DNA from: Catalinimonas niigatensis | GTDB taxonomy: Bacteria > Bacteroidota > Bacteroidia > Cytophagales > Cyclobacteriaceae | Length of the DNA: 64,000 bases | Reading direction: 5' to 3' | Assembly (NCBI RefSeq): GCF_030506285.1 | Contig: NZ_CP119422.1 | Coordinates: 1,054,001-1,118,000 of the forward strand | Shown: positions 34,286 through 43,554 of the stretch, piece after piece | Position numbering within the stretch: position 1 is the stretch's first letter | How the letters are laid out: each line of letters starts with the position of its first letter | Position numbers and translations under genes: made by a program | Notes under the pieces: generated by a model | What the model saw: only the letters and a program-made list of their open reading frames with translations | What the model was told of the DNA's origin: nothing | Databases searched by the model: none

Positions 34286-36457
34286 CTATTCATTATTTTC
34301 CGGTAAAGCAAATGCGACATAAGCATCCGAACGCTTATCGGTAGTTTTACCACCTCCTGCAGCAATAACTAAATACTGTTGTCCATCTACTTCGTAAGTG
34401 GCAGCCGTAGCCATACCTGCTGCCGGAAGTTTGTATTTCCACAATTCCTCTCCCGTATCTTTATCAAAAGCACGAATATACTCATCAGTGGTAGCAGCGA
34501 TAAAAATAAGCCCTCCGGCGGTCACTACCGGACCACCATAATTCTCGGTACCTGTTTTGGGAACGCCTCTTGCTGTCAATTCTTCATACTCCCCCAAAGG
34601 CACAGACCACAAAATTTTGCCTTCATCCAGATCAATAGCGTTGAGTGTACCCCAGGGTGGCTCAACAGCGGGATACCCTTCAGAATCCACAAAACGGTTG
34701 TAGCCCGTATGGTTGTAGCGAAGGTTACCTGTTTCCTGTTGTACAAGGGTCGTAGAAGCTTTCCTTACTTTCATTTTCCCTGCCTTCCCCAACAGAAAAG
34801 CCGCAATTGCATCTATCTGGGTATCTTGCAGAAAAGCAAACGAAGGCATTGAACCCCTTCCCTCTTTGACTATTTGAGTGATTTCATCATGCTTCAGACG
34901 CTGCTTTACATGAACCAGTTCGGGTGCATTTCCATGAAAATTGCTTCCCTGAAGATCAGCCCCATGACAACCCATGCAATTAGTCTGATACATACTCTTG
35001 CCCAACGCCAGCATATCGTCAGGATTGGCTTCCTGTGTTTCTATCATTGTAAGTATCCAAGGCATCTCATTGGCATTCACATACAAAACATTGGAAACAG
35101 GATCATAGCCTGCTCCTCCCCACTCCCCACCTCCGTCAAAGCCGGGAAAAATGATAGTCCCTTCTTTGCTGGGAGGCACAAACTGTCCGTTGGAACGGCT
35201 TCTTTTGAGCACTGCAAGTAAGGAGTCTTTGTCTTTTGAATAAGGATTGATATCCGCTTCAGTCAGCTGTTGGCGAGCAAACGGTGGCGGACTTGTAGGC
35301 AAGGGCTGAGTTGGCCAGGTCTGTTCACCCACCAGATCTGACTCAGGATAATGCTTTTCTTCTACAGGAAAGAGAGGCTCTCCGGTATCGCGATCAAGAA
35401 CATAGATGTGCCCGGATTTTGTAATCTGTGCTATTGCATCTACTTTTTTACCTTCCCTTTCTACTGTGACCAGATTGGGAGGGGCCGGCAAATCCCGATC
35501 CCAAAGATCATGATGTACAGTTTGAAAATGCCAGATGCGCTTTCCGGTATTAGCATCCAGGGCCAGCAAACTGTTGGCAAAAAGATTGTTACCCTTACGA
35601 TTGCCTCCGTAAAAATCAAAGGCAGCAGAGCCTGTAGGTACGAACACTATCTCTCTCTCCTCGTCCACTGTCATTCCCGCCCAGTTATTTGCTCCTCCAA
35701 TAGACTGGTAGGCAGTTTGGTCTTCCCAGGTGTCATAGCCAAACTCACCTGGCTGAGGGATAGTATTGAATATCCATTCCTGTTTACCAGTACGAATGTT
35801 AAAGGCCCTGATATGACCCGGTGCAGCAGGCAGGCGCTCGGAGTTTAACGCTCCCATAATGATCAAATCTTTGTATACCGCGCCTGCGGTATGATAACGA
35901 TAGTCAAGGCTTTTGACCTCACGTCCTAGGCCTTCTGTCAGATCAATTCTACCTTTTTTTCCAAAATCAGAAATCAGTTTACCATTAGTCGCATCCAATG
36001 CATACAGATACTGATCGGCTGAAAAAAGGATTCTTTGATCCTCATCATCTTCCCAGAAAACCAGCCCTCTGGTAAAACTTCCACGATCCGTCCCCTCATA
36101 GGGATTAAACTCCCATATCTTTGTTCCATTGGCAGCATTGACAGCAAAAACTTTAAGGCCAGGCGATACACCATAAAGAATATCATTGACAATGAGGGGA
36201 TTTGCCTGTATATAGTTAGCACCGCCTTTACCTTGCTGACCAGCATGATATGTCCAGGCGACCTCTAGTGTACTTACATTTTTTTTATTGATCTGGTTTA
36301 AAAGAGAGTAATGAGACCGTCCTGGATCGCCCAGATAACTACTCCATTCGGTATAATTTGCCTGTTCTTCACGAGAAAAATCAGACTTTTCTTGTGTACA
36401 GGAAGATAATAACATAACTCCTGCCAGCCCTAAGGGTAAGTAGTAGGTCAGTTGCAT
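34286..36457 (-). CDS. PQQ-dependent dehydrogenase lipoprotein with cytochrome c domain
   Basis: A 723-residue quinoprotein of the alcohol/glucose dehydrogenase eight-bladed propeller type. The lipobox MLLSSC puts the lipid on Cys20. The N-terminal EWSSYLGDPGRSHYSLLNQIN and repeated blade motifs (VLYGVSPGLKVFAVNAANGTKIW, LLALDANTGKRIWHFQTVHHDLWDRDLPA, AQITKSGHIYVLDRDTGEPLFPV) are classic PQQ-binding propeller sequence. A cytochrome c domain is inserted at about 480-560 with haem motif Cys494-x-x-Cys497-His498 (NCMGCHGADLQG). The propeller is then resumed (WGTLNAIDLDEGKILWSVPLGEY). Electrons from a sugar or alcohol would pass from PQQ to haem and on to the respiratory chain. It is the first gene of the six-gene operon. 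Confidence 0.92.
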   Translation of the reverse strand: MQLTYYLPLGLAGVMLLSSCTQEKSDFSREEQANYTEWSSYLGDPGRSHYSLLNQINKKNVSTLEVAWTYHAGQQGKGGANYIQANPLIVNDILYGVSPGLKVFAVNAANGTKIWEFNPYEGTDRGSFTRGLVFWEDDEDQRILFSADQYLYALDATNGKLISDFGKKGRIDLTEGLGREVKSLDYRYHTAGAVYKDLIIMGALNSERLPAAPGHIRAFNIRTGKQEWIFNTIPQPGEFGYDTWEDQTAYQSIGGANNWAGMTVDEEREIVFVPTGSAAFDFYGGNRKGNNLFANSLLALDANTGKRIWHFQTVHHDLWDRDLPAPPNLVTVEREGKKVDAIAQITKSGHIYVLDRDTGEPLFPVEEKHYPESDLVGEQTWPTQPLPTSPPPFARQQLTEADINPYSKDKDSLLAVLKRSRSNGQFVPPSKEGTIIFPGFDGGGEWGGAGYDPVSNVLYVNANEMPWILTMIETQEANPDDMLALGKSMYQTNCMGCHGADLQGSNFHGNAPELVHVKQRLKHDEITQIVKEGRGSMPSFAFLQDTQIDAIAAFLLGKAGKMKVRKASTTLVQQETGNLRYNHTGYNRFVDSEGYPAVEPPWGTLNAIDLDEGKILWSVPLGEYEELTARGVPKTGTENYGGPVVTAGGLIFIAATTDEYIRAFDKDTGEELWKYKLPAAGMATAATYEVDGQQYLVIAAGGGKTTDKRSDAYVAFALPENNE

Positions 36458-36973
36458 TTTTCAGGTAAATAGATTGGCTAAAGCTTAAGGTATTCAGTGT
36501 TAAATTTTGTATTTTTTTTTGAAAAGTAAAATGCTTTCATGGATTATTACGAAGTATTTGACAAAAGCTTCTTCATGACTAATCAGCCATAATTTTCACA
36601 CACTGCACAAACAAAGAGAAGAGACTCTTATCGGATGGCATAAAACGATTATGATCAGCATACCAAAGTTTCTCAAGATCATTTTGTATTTAATAAAGTG
36701 ACTTTGGCAATTCTTTGACGCTGTTAAACTGATCATTTCTCTTACAACTTATACGCTCATCATTTATTTCAATTAATGTGTTAATATGACACATATATTA
36801 TTAAAAGTTTAGGTAAATCTCTGCTTCCTGACTTTTTTTATTTCTTACCATCTGCTTTCTTTTACTCAATCGTTAAGTGAAATTGAGCGCAAGATTCAGC
36901 AGATACTTCATTATATTGCAAGAGGGAAATGTAATTGTTTCCTGCATTTTAACATAACCTATCCTGCGCACCT
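36458..36973. other. Divergent promoter region, 516 bp
   Basis: AT-rich and gene-free, between the divergent quinoprotein operon and the S9 peptidase gene; both promoters should lie here. I see no strong dyad, terminator or RNA gene in it. Confidence 0.5.
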
Positions 36974-39196
36974 ATGAGTCAAAAATTACGCTATCTCCTG
37001 TTCTTCTTGAGTTTTCCCTTATTAGTCTGGAGTCAGGAAAAACAGCCTCTCCTCACGTCGGACGTGCTCAAGATCAAAACTGCTGATCAGATCAGTATTT
37101 CACCTTATGGCAACCGAGCGGTTTATGTAGTTACCAGTATTGTAGAAGACGAAGAGCAGGATTACAAATACCTGAGACATCTCTGGCTGGCTAACCTTGA
37201 TCACGATAATCCATCGGTACAACAACTTACCTATGGAGATCAAAGTGATGGGCAGCCAAGCTGGTCGCCAGATGGGAGCAAAATCGCTTTTGTGCGTAAG
37301 CATGAGGATAAATCTCAGATATGGATATTACCACTAACGGGTGGAGAAGCTTATGTATTGACAAAGGTCAAACATGGCGCATCTAACCCGCAATGGTCGC
37401 CCGATGGAACTCAAATTCTTTTTACTTCCAATATTCCTATGGAAGAGCTCAGTGGAACGCCCGCCTGGGATTATGAAAGGCCGGGGCGTACTTTTGGGGA
37501 TACCCCCAATTTTAAAAATGACAGTAGCGAACAGATGCAGGTAAGTCCTGATGGTGACCTGGAGTCGGTAAGGGCCTGGCTGGCTAAAAATGCCAGTAAA
37601 GAAAACCCCAAGGTAATCAACCGCCTGGATTTTCAGGGAGAGCTGGGATTGGACAATCAGGTGCTTTTTCAACATCTCTTTGTTATAAATGCCCAGCCGA
37701 ATGCGGCCCAGCCGGGTGCGCGCACTGAGTCTGATACAGCTCAACAAATTACCGATGGCTTTCAGAACTTCCAGTCTCCTTCCTGGTCACCGGATGGAAA
37801 CCGTATCGTATGCAGTTCCATCAGCTATACACAAATGCCCGATCGGGAAATTGACAGCGACCTGTGGGAAGTAGTGGCCGATGGCTCAGGCAGCCACCAA
37901 TTGCTCGATATGCCAGACATGCGCCTTTACAGCCCTGCGTATTCTCCTGATGGAAAAATGATCGCTTTTTCTTCCTCCTCCTTAACTGACATCACCTACG
38001 CACAAACGGAGTTGGGGATTGTTCAGGCTGACGGATCAGCAGTCCAAATTCTAACCAACAACTTTGATCGCCGTATCAGCGACATCAAATGGAGCGCTGA
38101 TAACAAAGAGATTTACTTTACTGCACCCAATGAAGGTTACGTACCATTGTACAAGATCAGCGTTCGTAATGGCCGTACAGCTATTGTTTTAGGAGAGCAA
38201 CTAGGCATCAATGGCTATGACGCGCATGAGGATGTGATTGTCTATGCCGCTACTGAGGTTACCCAACCTTATGAACTCTATATGGCTGACGCCAAAGGAA
38301 GTAATGCCCAGCAGCTGACTACTCTCAATAGCGATTGGCTGGCTGATAAGCAGATGATACAGCCCCAGCGATACAGTATAGAGAACGAAGGGCATAATGT
38401 GGAATACTGGGTGATGGAGCCGGTCAACCGCCAGCCCAATATGCAATATCCCGTAGTACTGGAAATGCATGGCGGCCCTTCAGCCATGTGGGGACCGGGA
38501 GAATTCAGTATGTGGCATGAGTTTCAGTTGCTATGCAGTTGGGGGTATGCCGTAGTCTATGCTAATCCTATTGGCAGCAGCGGTTATGGCGATGCCTTCC
38601 GCCGTGCCAATTATCAGAATTGGGGCAAAGGGCCAGCCAACGATGTACTGTCTGCTCTGGATGATGCCATGCAAAAACATACGTGGATGGACAATGAGCA
38701 ACAATTCATTACCGGAGGCAGCTATGCCGGATATCTTACCGCCTGGATCGTTTCCCAAACTAACCGTTTTGATGCTGCAGTAGCGCAGCGAGGGGTATAT
38801 GAATTGGAGTTCTTTTTTGGTGAAGGCAATGCCTGGAGACTGGCTCCTGACCATTTTGGAGGCTATCCCTGGGAGGCAGAAGCTAAGGCCTCAATGGAAG
38901 CTAATTCCCCCCAAACCTTCGTCTCCAATATTCAAACACCCCTGCTCATCATGCATGCCGATACGGATCTGCGTACCGGGGTAAGGCAATCTGAACTGCT
39001 TTACCGAAGCCTGAAAGTGCTGAAAAGACCGGTAGAATATGTCCGTTATCCAGGGGAAGGACATGAGCTTTCACGTTCAGGCAATCCGCTGCGCCGCATG
39101 GACAGACTCAACCGTATCGTAGAGTTTTTTGAAAGGTATGCTGAACATTCAGACAAACCTGCGGCTACCCTGATAGATGCAGCAGGTCAGGAATAA
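36974..39196 (+). CDS. Exported S9-family serine peptidase (prolyl oligopeptidase-like)
   Basis: A 740-residue exported peptidase (signal peptide 1-20, ending LLVWSQ). Residues about 25-450 form a WD40/TolB-like propeller with repeated PSWSPDGSKIAFV, PQWSPDGTQILFT, PSWSPDGNRIVCS and PAYSPDGKMIAFS blades. The C-terminal alpha/beta hydrolase domain has the triad Ser583 (GGSYAGY), Asp665 (HADTDLRTG) and His697 (GEGHELS), with the oxyanion region HGGPSAMWGP. Such enzymes are dipeptidyl- or acylaminoacyl-peptidases that trim peptides in the periplasm. The next gene starts 32 bp downstream, so the two may be co-transcribed. Confidence 0.92.
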   Translation: MSQKLRYLLFFLSFPLLVWSQEKQPLLTSDVLKIKTADQISISPYGNRAVYVVTSIVEDEEQDYKYLRHLWLANLDHDNPSVQQLTYGDQSDGQPSWSPDGSKIAFVRKHEDKSQIWILPLTGGEAYVLTKVKHGASNPQWSPDGTQILFTSNIPMEELSGTPAWDYERPGRTFGDTPNFKNDSSEQMQVSPDGDLESVRAWLAKNASKENPKVINRLDFQGELGLDNQVLFQHLFVINAQPNAAQPGARTESDTAQQITDGFQNFQSPSWSPDGNRIVCSSISYTQMPDREIDSDLWEVVADGSGSHQLLDMPDMRLYSPAYSPDGKMIAFSSSSLTDITYAQTELGIVQADGSAVQILTNNFDRRISDIKWSADNKEIYFTAPNEGYVPLYKISVRNGRTAIVLGEQLGINGYDAHEDVIVYAATEVTQPYELYMADAKGSNAQQLTTLNSDWLADKQMIQPQRYSIENEGHNVEYWVMEPVNRQPNMQYPVVLEMHGGPSAMWGPGEFSMWHEFQLLCSWGYAVVYANPIGSSGYGDAFRRANYQNWGKGPANDVLSALDDAMQKHTWMDNEQQFITGGSYAGYLTAWIVSQTNRFDAAVAQRGVYELEFFFGEGNAWRLAPDHFGGYPWEAEAKASMEANSPQTFVSNIQTPLLIMHADTDLRTGVRQSELLYRSLKVLKRPVEYVRYPGEGHELSRSGNPLRRMDRLNRIVEFFERYAEHSDKPAATLIDAAGQE

Positions 39197-39228
39197 TTTG
39201 CTTAACTTATGAGAAACCCCACAAAATT

Positions 39229-40014
39229 ATGAGAAATAAGCTTTTAATCACTCTTTTTATATTGGTGTCAGTGACTGCCTGTGAATTCAGGAGCGAGTCC
39301 AACAACAATGGAGGGGTGCGGCAGCTATCACAAAGCATCCAGCGGGATGAAGCAGAAGTTGTTAAGACCAATATATCCATGAAGGCTGGCAAGCTCACTT
39401 TGAAAGGAGGCGCTGAAAATCTGGTAGATACTGACATCACTTCCAGCCGTGAGGATTGGCAACCCACCATTGACTATACTTCTACTGGTAAGACCGGGCG
39501 ACTACGCATAGAACAGCCTGACATTGATGGCATCAATTTTAATTTTGGTGAAGACGAGACCAATAACTGGGTCATTCAACTCAATGATGATTTGGTGCAG
39601 GATCTGGATCTTCAAATAGGTGCCGGTGAAACAGAAATAGACCTTCGGGGACTCACATTGAACAGTGTCAACGTGGATGCTGGTGTAGGTGAGCATAGCA
39701 TCAATCTAGCCAATACTTCCGTCCCTGAGCTGGATATCAATGCCGGTGTGGGTGAGGTATCAGTTGATCTGAGCGGTAAATGGAATAATGATCTGGATGC
39801 TGAAATCAATGGAGGAATCGGAGAGCTAAACCTGCTCTTGCCCAATGATATTGGCATTCGCGTGGAAGTCAGTGGTGCGCTGGGCGCTGTTAATGCCCCT
39901 GAGTTGGATAAAGATGGACGGGTGTATACCAATGCACTCTATGGTGAATCAGAGTATTTGTTGACACTTGAGATCAAAGCAGGTATAGGTACCGTTAACA
40001 TAAGCCTGGAATAG
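39229..40014 (+). CDS. Toastrack/LiaF-like lipoprotein
   Basis: A 261-residue lipoprotein (lipobox VSVTAC, Cys near residue 18). The rest resembles DUF2154/toastrack proteins related to LiaF-type cell-wall stress sensors: EAEVVKTNISMKAGKLTLKGGAENLVD at the N-terminus, then a beta-helix-like series of repeated turns with glycine-rich corners (IGAGETEIDLRG, VDAGVGEHSINL, INAGVGEVSVDL, INGGIGELNLLL, IKAGIGTVNISLE). The regular GxGE repeats about every 20 residues suggest a parallel beta-solenoid. The function is not known; envelope-stress sensing is inferred from relatives. It follows the S9 peptidase gene closely and is ended by the hairpin at 40143. Confidence 0.75.
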   Translation: MRNKLLITLFILVSVTACEFRSESNNNGGVRQLSQSIQRDEAEVVKTNISMKAGKLTLKGGAENLVDTDITSSREDWQPTIDYTSTGKTGRLRIEQPDIDGINFNFGEDETNNWVIQLNDDLVQDLDLQIGAGETEIDLRGLTLNSVNVDAGVGEHSINLANTSVPELDINAGVGEVSVDLSGKWNNDLDAEINGGIGELNLLLPNDIGIRVEVSGALGAVNAPELDKDGRVYTNALYGESEYLLTLEIKAGIGTVNISLE

Positions 40015-40142
40015 GTTTGTGCTGATGCGCACGCATAGGAAAGCAAACAGCATTGTAGCCACAGCAATGCATTAATTTAACAACAGTACAAGGCTACTTT
40101 ATGCTTTATTTACAGGAACAAAACAATCACATTTGGGTTAGA

Positions 40143-40172
40143 AGAGCAGCATTTGATGTTGCTCTTTTTTTT
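40143..40172 (+). terminator. Terminator after the toastrack gene
   Basis: A 10-position stem with one G-T pair (40143-40152 with 40156-40165), a 3-nt loop, and eight T at 40165-40172. It lies between the toastrack gene and the next start codon and shows that the next gene begins at 40191, not further upstream. Confidence 0.85.
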
Positions 40173-40190
40173 CTAACAAACATTTTTCTT

Positions 40191-41207
40191 ATGTCTGCAA
40201 AAAAACGATTTACCCAGATTTCTTTTACCTCACTGATGCTCTCGCTGATGCTGTTCAACACTTCCTGCCAGGAGTTTTTGGAAGAGATCAAAGATGAATT
40301 GAAAGGAAATAAGGATCAGGAATTACCAGAAACTGTGGTGATCAACCAACAGGCTTTGTACCCTGAAGGCGTTGAATTTGACCCTTTGAGCGGCCAGTTT
40401 CTCGTATCTTCCTTAACCCAGGGCACTATCGGCAAAGTGGATGATGAAGGACAGTATACGCCTTTTATTGAAGATGATGATTTTGTAGCCACCATTGGGA
40501 TACAAGTGGATATTTCTCTCAAACGCTTGCTGGTCTGCATATCCGATCCTAATGCTGGAAACCTGGCTGCGCTAGGCATCTATGATCTGAACAATGCTGA
40601 CAGGCTGGAGTATGTCAACCTGGGTGAAAGTCTGGCACCCGGAGAGCCTCATTTTGCCAATGATGTAGCAGTAGATGATGAAGGAAATGCTTATGTAACG
40701 GATAGCTTCTCTCCTTATATCTATAAGGTAGCCAGAAATGGGGATGCAGAGATCTTTCTCTCAGACGACACATTTGCTACACCGGCAGGAGCATTTGGAT
40801 TGAATGGCATCATCTATCATCCGGATGGTTATCTCATTGCCGGTTTTTCGGCAACCAATTCACTTTATAAAATCCCCCTGGATGATCCTTATGACTTTAG
40901 CCAGATTCATCTGGATGCAGCGCTTACTGGTCCGGATGGTTTGTATCTAAGCCGCAATGCCAAAACGCTAATTGTAGTTAATAATGCCGGAGGTGTGGCT
41001 CCCGGCAAAGTGCTGGCTTTTGAAAGTGAGGATGATTGGGAAAGTGCAGCACTGGAAGAGGAATTTGTCACCGGGCAGGTTTTCCCTACTACTGCTGTTC
41101 AGAGAGAAAATGAGTTTTATGTACTATATGCATACCTCAATGAGCTTTTCTCAGGCAATACCAGTCTGGATGAATACCAGATTAAGCAAGTGGATTTTGA
41201 TGACTAA
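40191..41207 (+). CDS. SMP-30/gluconolactonase-like propeller lipoprotein
   Basis: A 338-residue lipoprotein. The start at 40191 is chosen because it follows the terminator and gives a good lipobox (SLMLFNTSC). The mature part is a six-bladed propeller of the SMP-30/strictosidine-synthase-like type: LYPEGVEFDPLSGQFLVSSL, TIGKVDDEGQYTPFIEDD, FANDVAVDDEGNAYVTDSFSPYIYKV, GLNGIIYHPDGYLIAGFS and GPDGLYLSRNAKTLIVV. Typical family members are lactonases or esterases that need a calcium ion. No catalytic assignment can be made by eye, and many bacterial homologues have no known role. It has its own terminator at 41235. Confidence 0.82.
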   Translation: MSAKKRFTQISFTSLMLSLMLFNTSCQEFLEEIKDELKGNKDQELPETVVINQQALYPEGVEFDPLSGQFLVSSLTQGTIGKVDDEGQYTPFIEDDDFVATIGIQVDISLKRLLVCISDPNAGNLAALGIYDLNNADRLEYVNLGESLAPGEPHFANDVAVDDEGNAYVTDSFSPYIYKVARNGDAEIFLSDDTFATPAGAFGLNGIIYHPDGYLIAGFSATNSLYKIPLDDPYDFSQIHLDAALTGPDGLYLSRNAKTLIVVNNAGGVAPGKVLAFESEDDWESAALEEEFVTGQVFPTTAVQRENEFYVLYAYLNELFSGNTSLDEYQIKQVDFDD

Positions 41208-41234
41208 ATCCCAAATACTAATCAGATTGAGCAC

Positions 41235-41262
41235 AGGCTGGTCTCAGATCAGCCTATTTTTT
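41235..41262 (+). terminator. Terminator of the SMP-30-like gene
   Basis: Stem AGGCTGGT (41235-41242) with ATCAGCCT (41248-41255), 5-nt loop, then ATTTTTT. It overlaps the last codons of the convergent lipoprotein gene. Confidence 0.7.
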
Positions 41263-41865
41263 GGTTAGAAATGCTTCCTGATCTTCTGCCAGTACTTTAT
41301 AAAGTTGTTCGCACATTTCGCGCACCCCATCTTTAAAAGCTTCATCCCACTGCCGTATATTTGCAACTACTTTTTCACTCACGATTTCATCATCCAGTAT
41401 CCTTACTTTCTCTCCATTTCGGTACAGTATCCCATCATAGCGGAACAGAGAGGATAAGTAAAAGGTGCTTCCATTGACGGCTACATCTCCTGCCATATAG
41501 GTATAGTCATTGATGGATTGAATCTTCCATCCGGGACGGATACGGAACAAATGCAGGCTTAGGTTACTGTCAGAAGGCTGTTCCTGAAAACGTACTTCTT
41601 TAAAACTGTTTTTGAAAGTATAATAGAGGGATAAAGTAAGCGATTTTCTAAAGTCTTTCACTTTCATTGCCCTGAAGTTATCTCTTACTTCAAAATCATT
41701 AGAGATGCTTTCATCCAGTACAATGATCAAGGTATCTTCAAACTGAGTCTGGTAGGGCCGGATATAGGTTTCTACATTAAAAAGTGCTACTGTGCTGGGT
41801 CTGGGTACGCAGGAGCTTGAGAACAAAATACAAAGTACAAGTAAGGTGTAAATGTAGTTTTTCAT
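41254..41865 (-). CDS. Lipoprotein of unknown function
   Basis: A 203-residue lipoprotein (lipobox LFSSSC, Cys19) that I do not recognise. It lacks catalytic motifs. The pattern of alternating hydrophobic residues (EDTLIIVLDESIS, LSLHLFRIRPGWKIQSI, STFYLSSLFRYDGILY) followed by a helical C-terminus (EAFKDGVREMCEQLYKVL) recalls small outer-membrane lipoproteins that take part in assembly complexes, but this is only an impression. It is transcribed alone or with the acetyltransferase gene 54 bp upstream, and converges on the SMP-30-like gene. Confidence 0.7.
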   Translation of the reverse strand: MKNYIYTLLVLCILFSSSCVPRPSTVALFNVETYIRPYQTQFEDTLIIVLDESISNDFEVRDNFRAMKVKDFRKSLTLSLYYTFKNSFKEVRFQEQPSDSNLSLHLFRIRPGWKIQSINDYTYMAGDVAVNGSTFYLSSLFRYDGILYRNGEKVRILDDEIVSEKVVANIRQWDEAFKDGVREMCEQLYKVLAEDQEAFLTKK

Positions 41866-41919
41866 GGCTGAGAGTATTTCTAATGGTATACGAAAAACCT
41901 GTGGAATCGGCTATCTCAT

Positions 41920-42393
41920 CTACACTTTGATGGTCATGACATAATTGACAAATACGACTCCCTCCAGTACTACCTGCTGCGGCTTGATCACCCGGAAACC
42001 ATATTTTTCAAAAAAAGGCTTGGCCGTAAGGCTCACTTCTGAGTGTACTATTTCTACCCTATGCTTGCGGGCATAGCCCAACAGTTCCTGCATGATTGTG
42101 GTGGCAACACCTTTACGCTGGAATTTTTTATCTACAAAAAGTGTGTCCAGGTATCCATCGGCAGTAATAGAACCAAAACCTACGAGTTTACCTTTACTTT
42201 CAGCCAGTAAAAAATGCTGCCGCCTGATTCTATCCTGCCAGCGAGCATTATCTTTATTGCTTAATGCCCAAGTATTTACCTGCTCCTTCGTGTATTCTTT
42301 TACGTGAAGTACAGTCTTCCGAAAAAGATCAGTAACAGCTGGCAGATCCTCTGGTGTAGCAGACCGTAAGTGGATGTCTGTAGTTTTTGTCAT
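41920..42393 (-). CDS. GNAT acetyltransferase
   Basis: A 157-residue acetyltransferase of the general GNAT fold. The acetyl-CoA site is VDKKFQRKGVATTIMQELL (Q/R-x-x-G-x-A). Preceding it is GFGSITADGYLDTLFV (beta-4/beta-5). The end KPFFEKYGFRVIKPQQVVLEGVVFVNYVM matches the common bacterial small-molecule or protein acetyltransferase group that includes YafP-like enzymes. The substrate is unknown. Confidence 0.85.
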   Translation of the reverse strand: MTKTTDIHLRSATPEDLPAVTDLFRKTVLHVKEYTKEQVNTWALSNKDNARWQDRIRRQHFLLAESKGKLVGFGSITADGYLDTLFVDKKFQRKGVATTIMQELLGYARKHRVEIVHSEVSLTAKPFFEKYGFRVIKPQQVVLEGVVFVNYVMTIKV

Positions 42394-42563
42394 AAATCTT
42401 TTGGCTACCTCTGCGTCGTTCTTTCAGCAGTGCTTATATGCTATGCTGATGGAAGTAATCATGTTAATCATGTAGGACCTCCTCAAATATAAGTAAACGA
42501 AAGTAAAGCTTGCTCGGACAAAGCTTATCTTCTTAGGATTGTATTTTAAGATTGAAATAAAAA

Positions 42564-42589
42564 AGCCTGCAAAAACAATTTTGCAGGCT
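42564..42589 (-). terminator. Terminator of the 1-Cys peroxiredoxin gene
   Basis: An 11-bp perfect stem (42564-42574 with 42579-42589), 4-nt loop ACAA, and a T-rich run after it on the minus strand (complement of 42557-42564). It lies 22 bp past the stop. Confidence 0.88.
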
Positions 42590-42610
42590 CCAATTAATGA
42601 TGATCATCAG

Positions 42611-43246
42611 TTATTTATTAGGCTGGGGGGTTGTCCTCAAATAAGGTTTTACAACCTTGTGGCCTTTAGGAAATCTGCTGGGAATTTCTTCGTTGGAAAT
42701 TGCTGGTGCGATTACCACATCCTCACCATCTTTCCAGTCAGCAGGAGTCGCTACACTGTAGTTAGCTGTCAGTTGCAGCGAGTCAATTACCCGAAGCAGC
42801 TCATGAAAGTTACGTCCGGTAGATGCCGGATAGGTCAGAGTCAGTTTGATCTTCTTGTCAGGGCTGATAATAAATACCGACCGAACCGTCATGCTATCAG
42901 AAGCATTGGGGTGTAGCATGCCATATAGCTCAGCAACTTTCTTATCCGGATCAGCAATAAGGGGAAAATTCACAGTGGTATTCTGAGTCTCATTAATATC
43001 GTTGATCCATCCTTTATGAGAATTAAGATCATCCACACTTACGGCAATAACCTTTACATTTCTCTTGTCAAATTCTGACTTTAATTGTGCAGTCCGGCCT
43101 AATTCGGTTGTACAAACGGGGGTGTAATCTGCGGGGTGTGAAAATATCATTCCCCATTTGTCACCGAGCCACTCATGAAAGCGAATTGTACCTTCTGTAG
43201 TTTCCGCTGTAAAATCGGGTGCGGTATCTCCTAGTTTAAGTTCCAT
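42611..43246 (-). CDS. 1-Cys peroxiredoxin (Prx6 type)
   Basis: A 211-residue peroxidase of the Prx6 subgroup, which reduces hydrogen and lipid peroxides. The peroxidatic cysteine is in SHPADYTPVCTTELGR, followed by the Prx6-type ISVDDLNSHKGWINDI and FPLIADPDKKVAELYGML. The C-terminal arm reads LRVIDSLQLTANYSVATPADWKDGEDVVIAPAIS and lacks a second conserved cysteine, as expected of 1-Cys enzymes. There is no signal peptide. It complements the Tpx gene at the left end. Confidence 0.93.
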   Translation of the reverse strand: MELKLGDTAPDFTAETTEGTIRFHEWLGDKWGMIFSHPADYTPVCTTELGRTAQLKSEFDKRNVKVIAVSVDDLNSHKGWINDINETQNTTVNFPLIADPDKKVAELYGMLHPNASDSMTVRSVFIISPDKKIKLTLTYPASTGRNFHELLRVIDSLQLTANYSVATPADWKDGEDVVIAPAISNEEIPSRFPKGHKVVKPYLRTTPQPNK

Positions 43247-43554
43247 GTTGTTTTATTTATTAATTAAAAAATGATAATCTAACTTAAAAGAAAATTATGG
43301 TTTTTACGAGCAGAGCCCTGAGTTTTTCAAGTAACGATCTAAAAAGAAGCTTTCGTAAATCACACTGAGAATATAGAAATCAATGAATCCATTTCCTCTA
43401 GGTATCTTCCTTGATCTGTTTACGCCCTAACCATATTTGCTTAAGCTTACGGGAAAAGTAATCTAACGGTTTTGACGAAGGCTAAGTAAACTAAACAAGC
43501 CCGTCTATCCACAGTTTACAGTAACGGATATTAACTTTTTAAACTTAAACAGAA
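43247..43554. other. Divergent spacer between peroxiredoxin and EF-hand genes
   Basis: 308 bp without a gene. It should contain two divergent promoters. I found no operator-like dyad or RNA fold strong enough to list. Confidence 0.45.
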
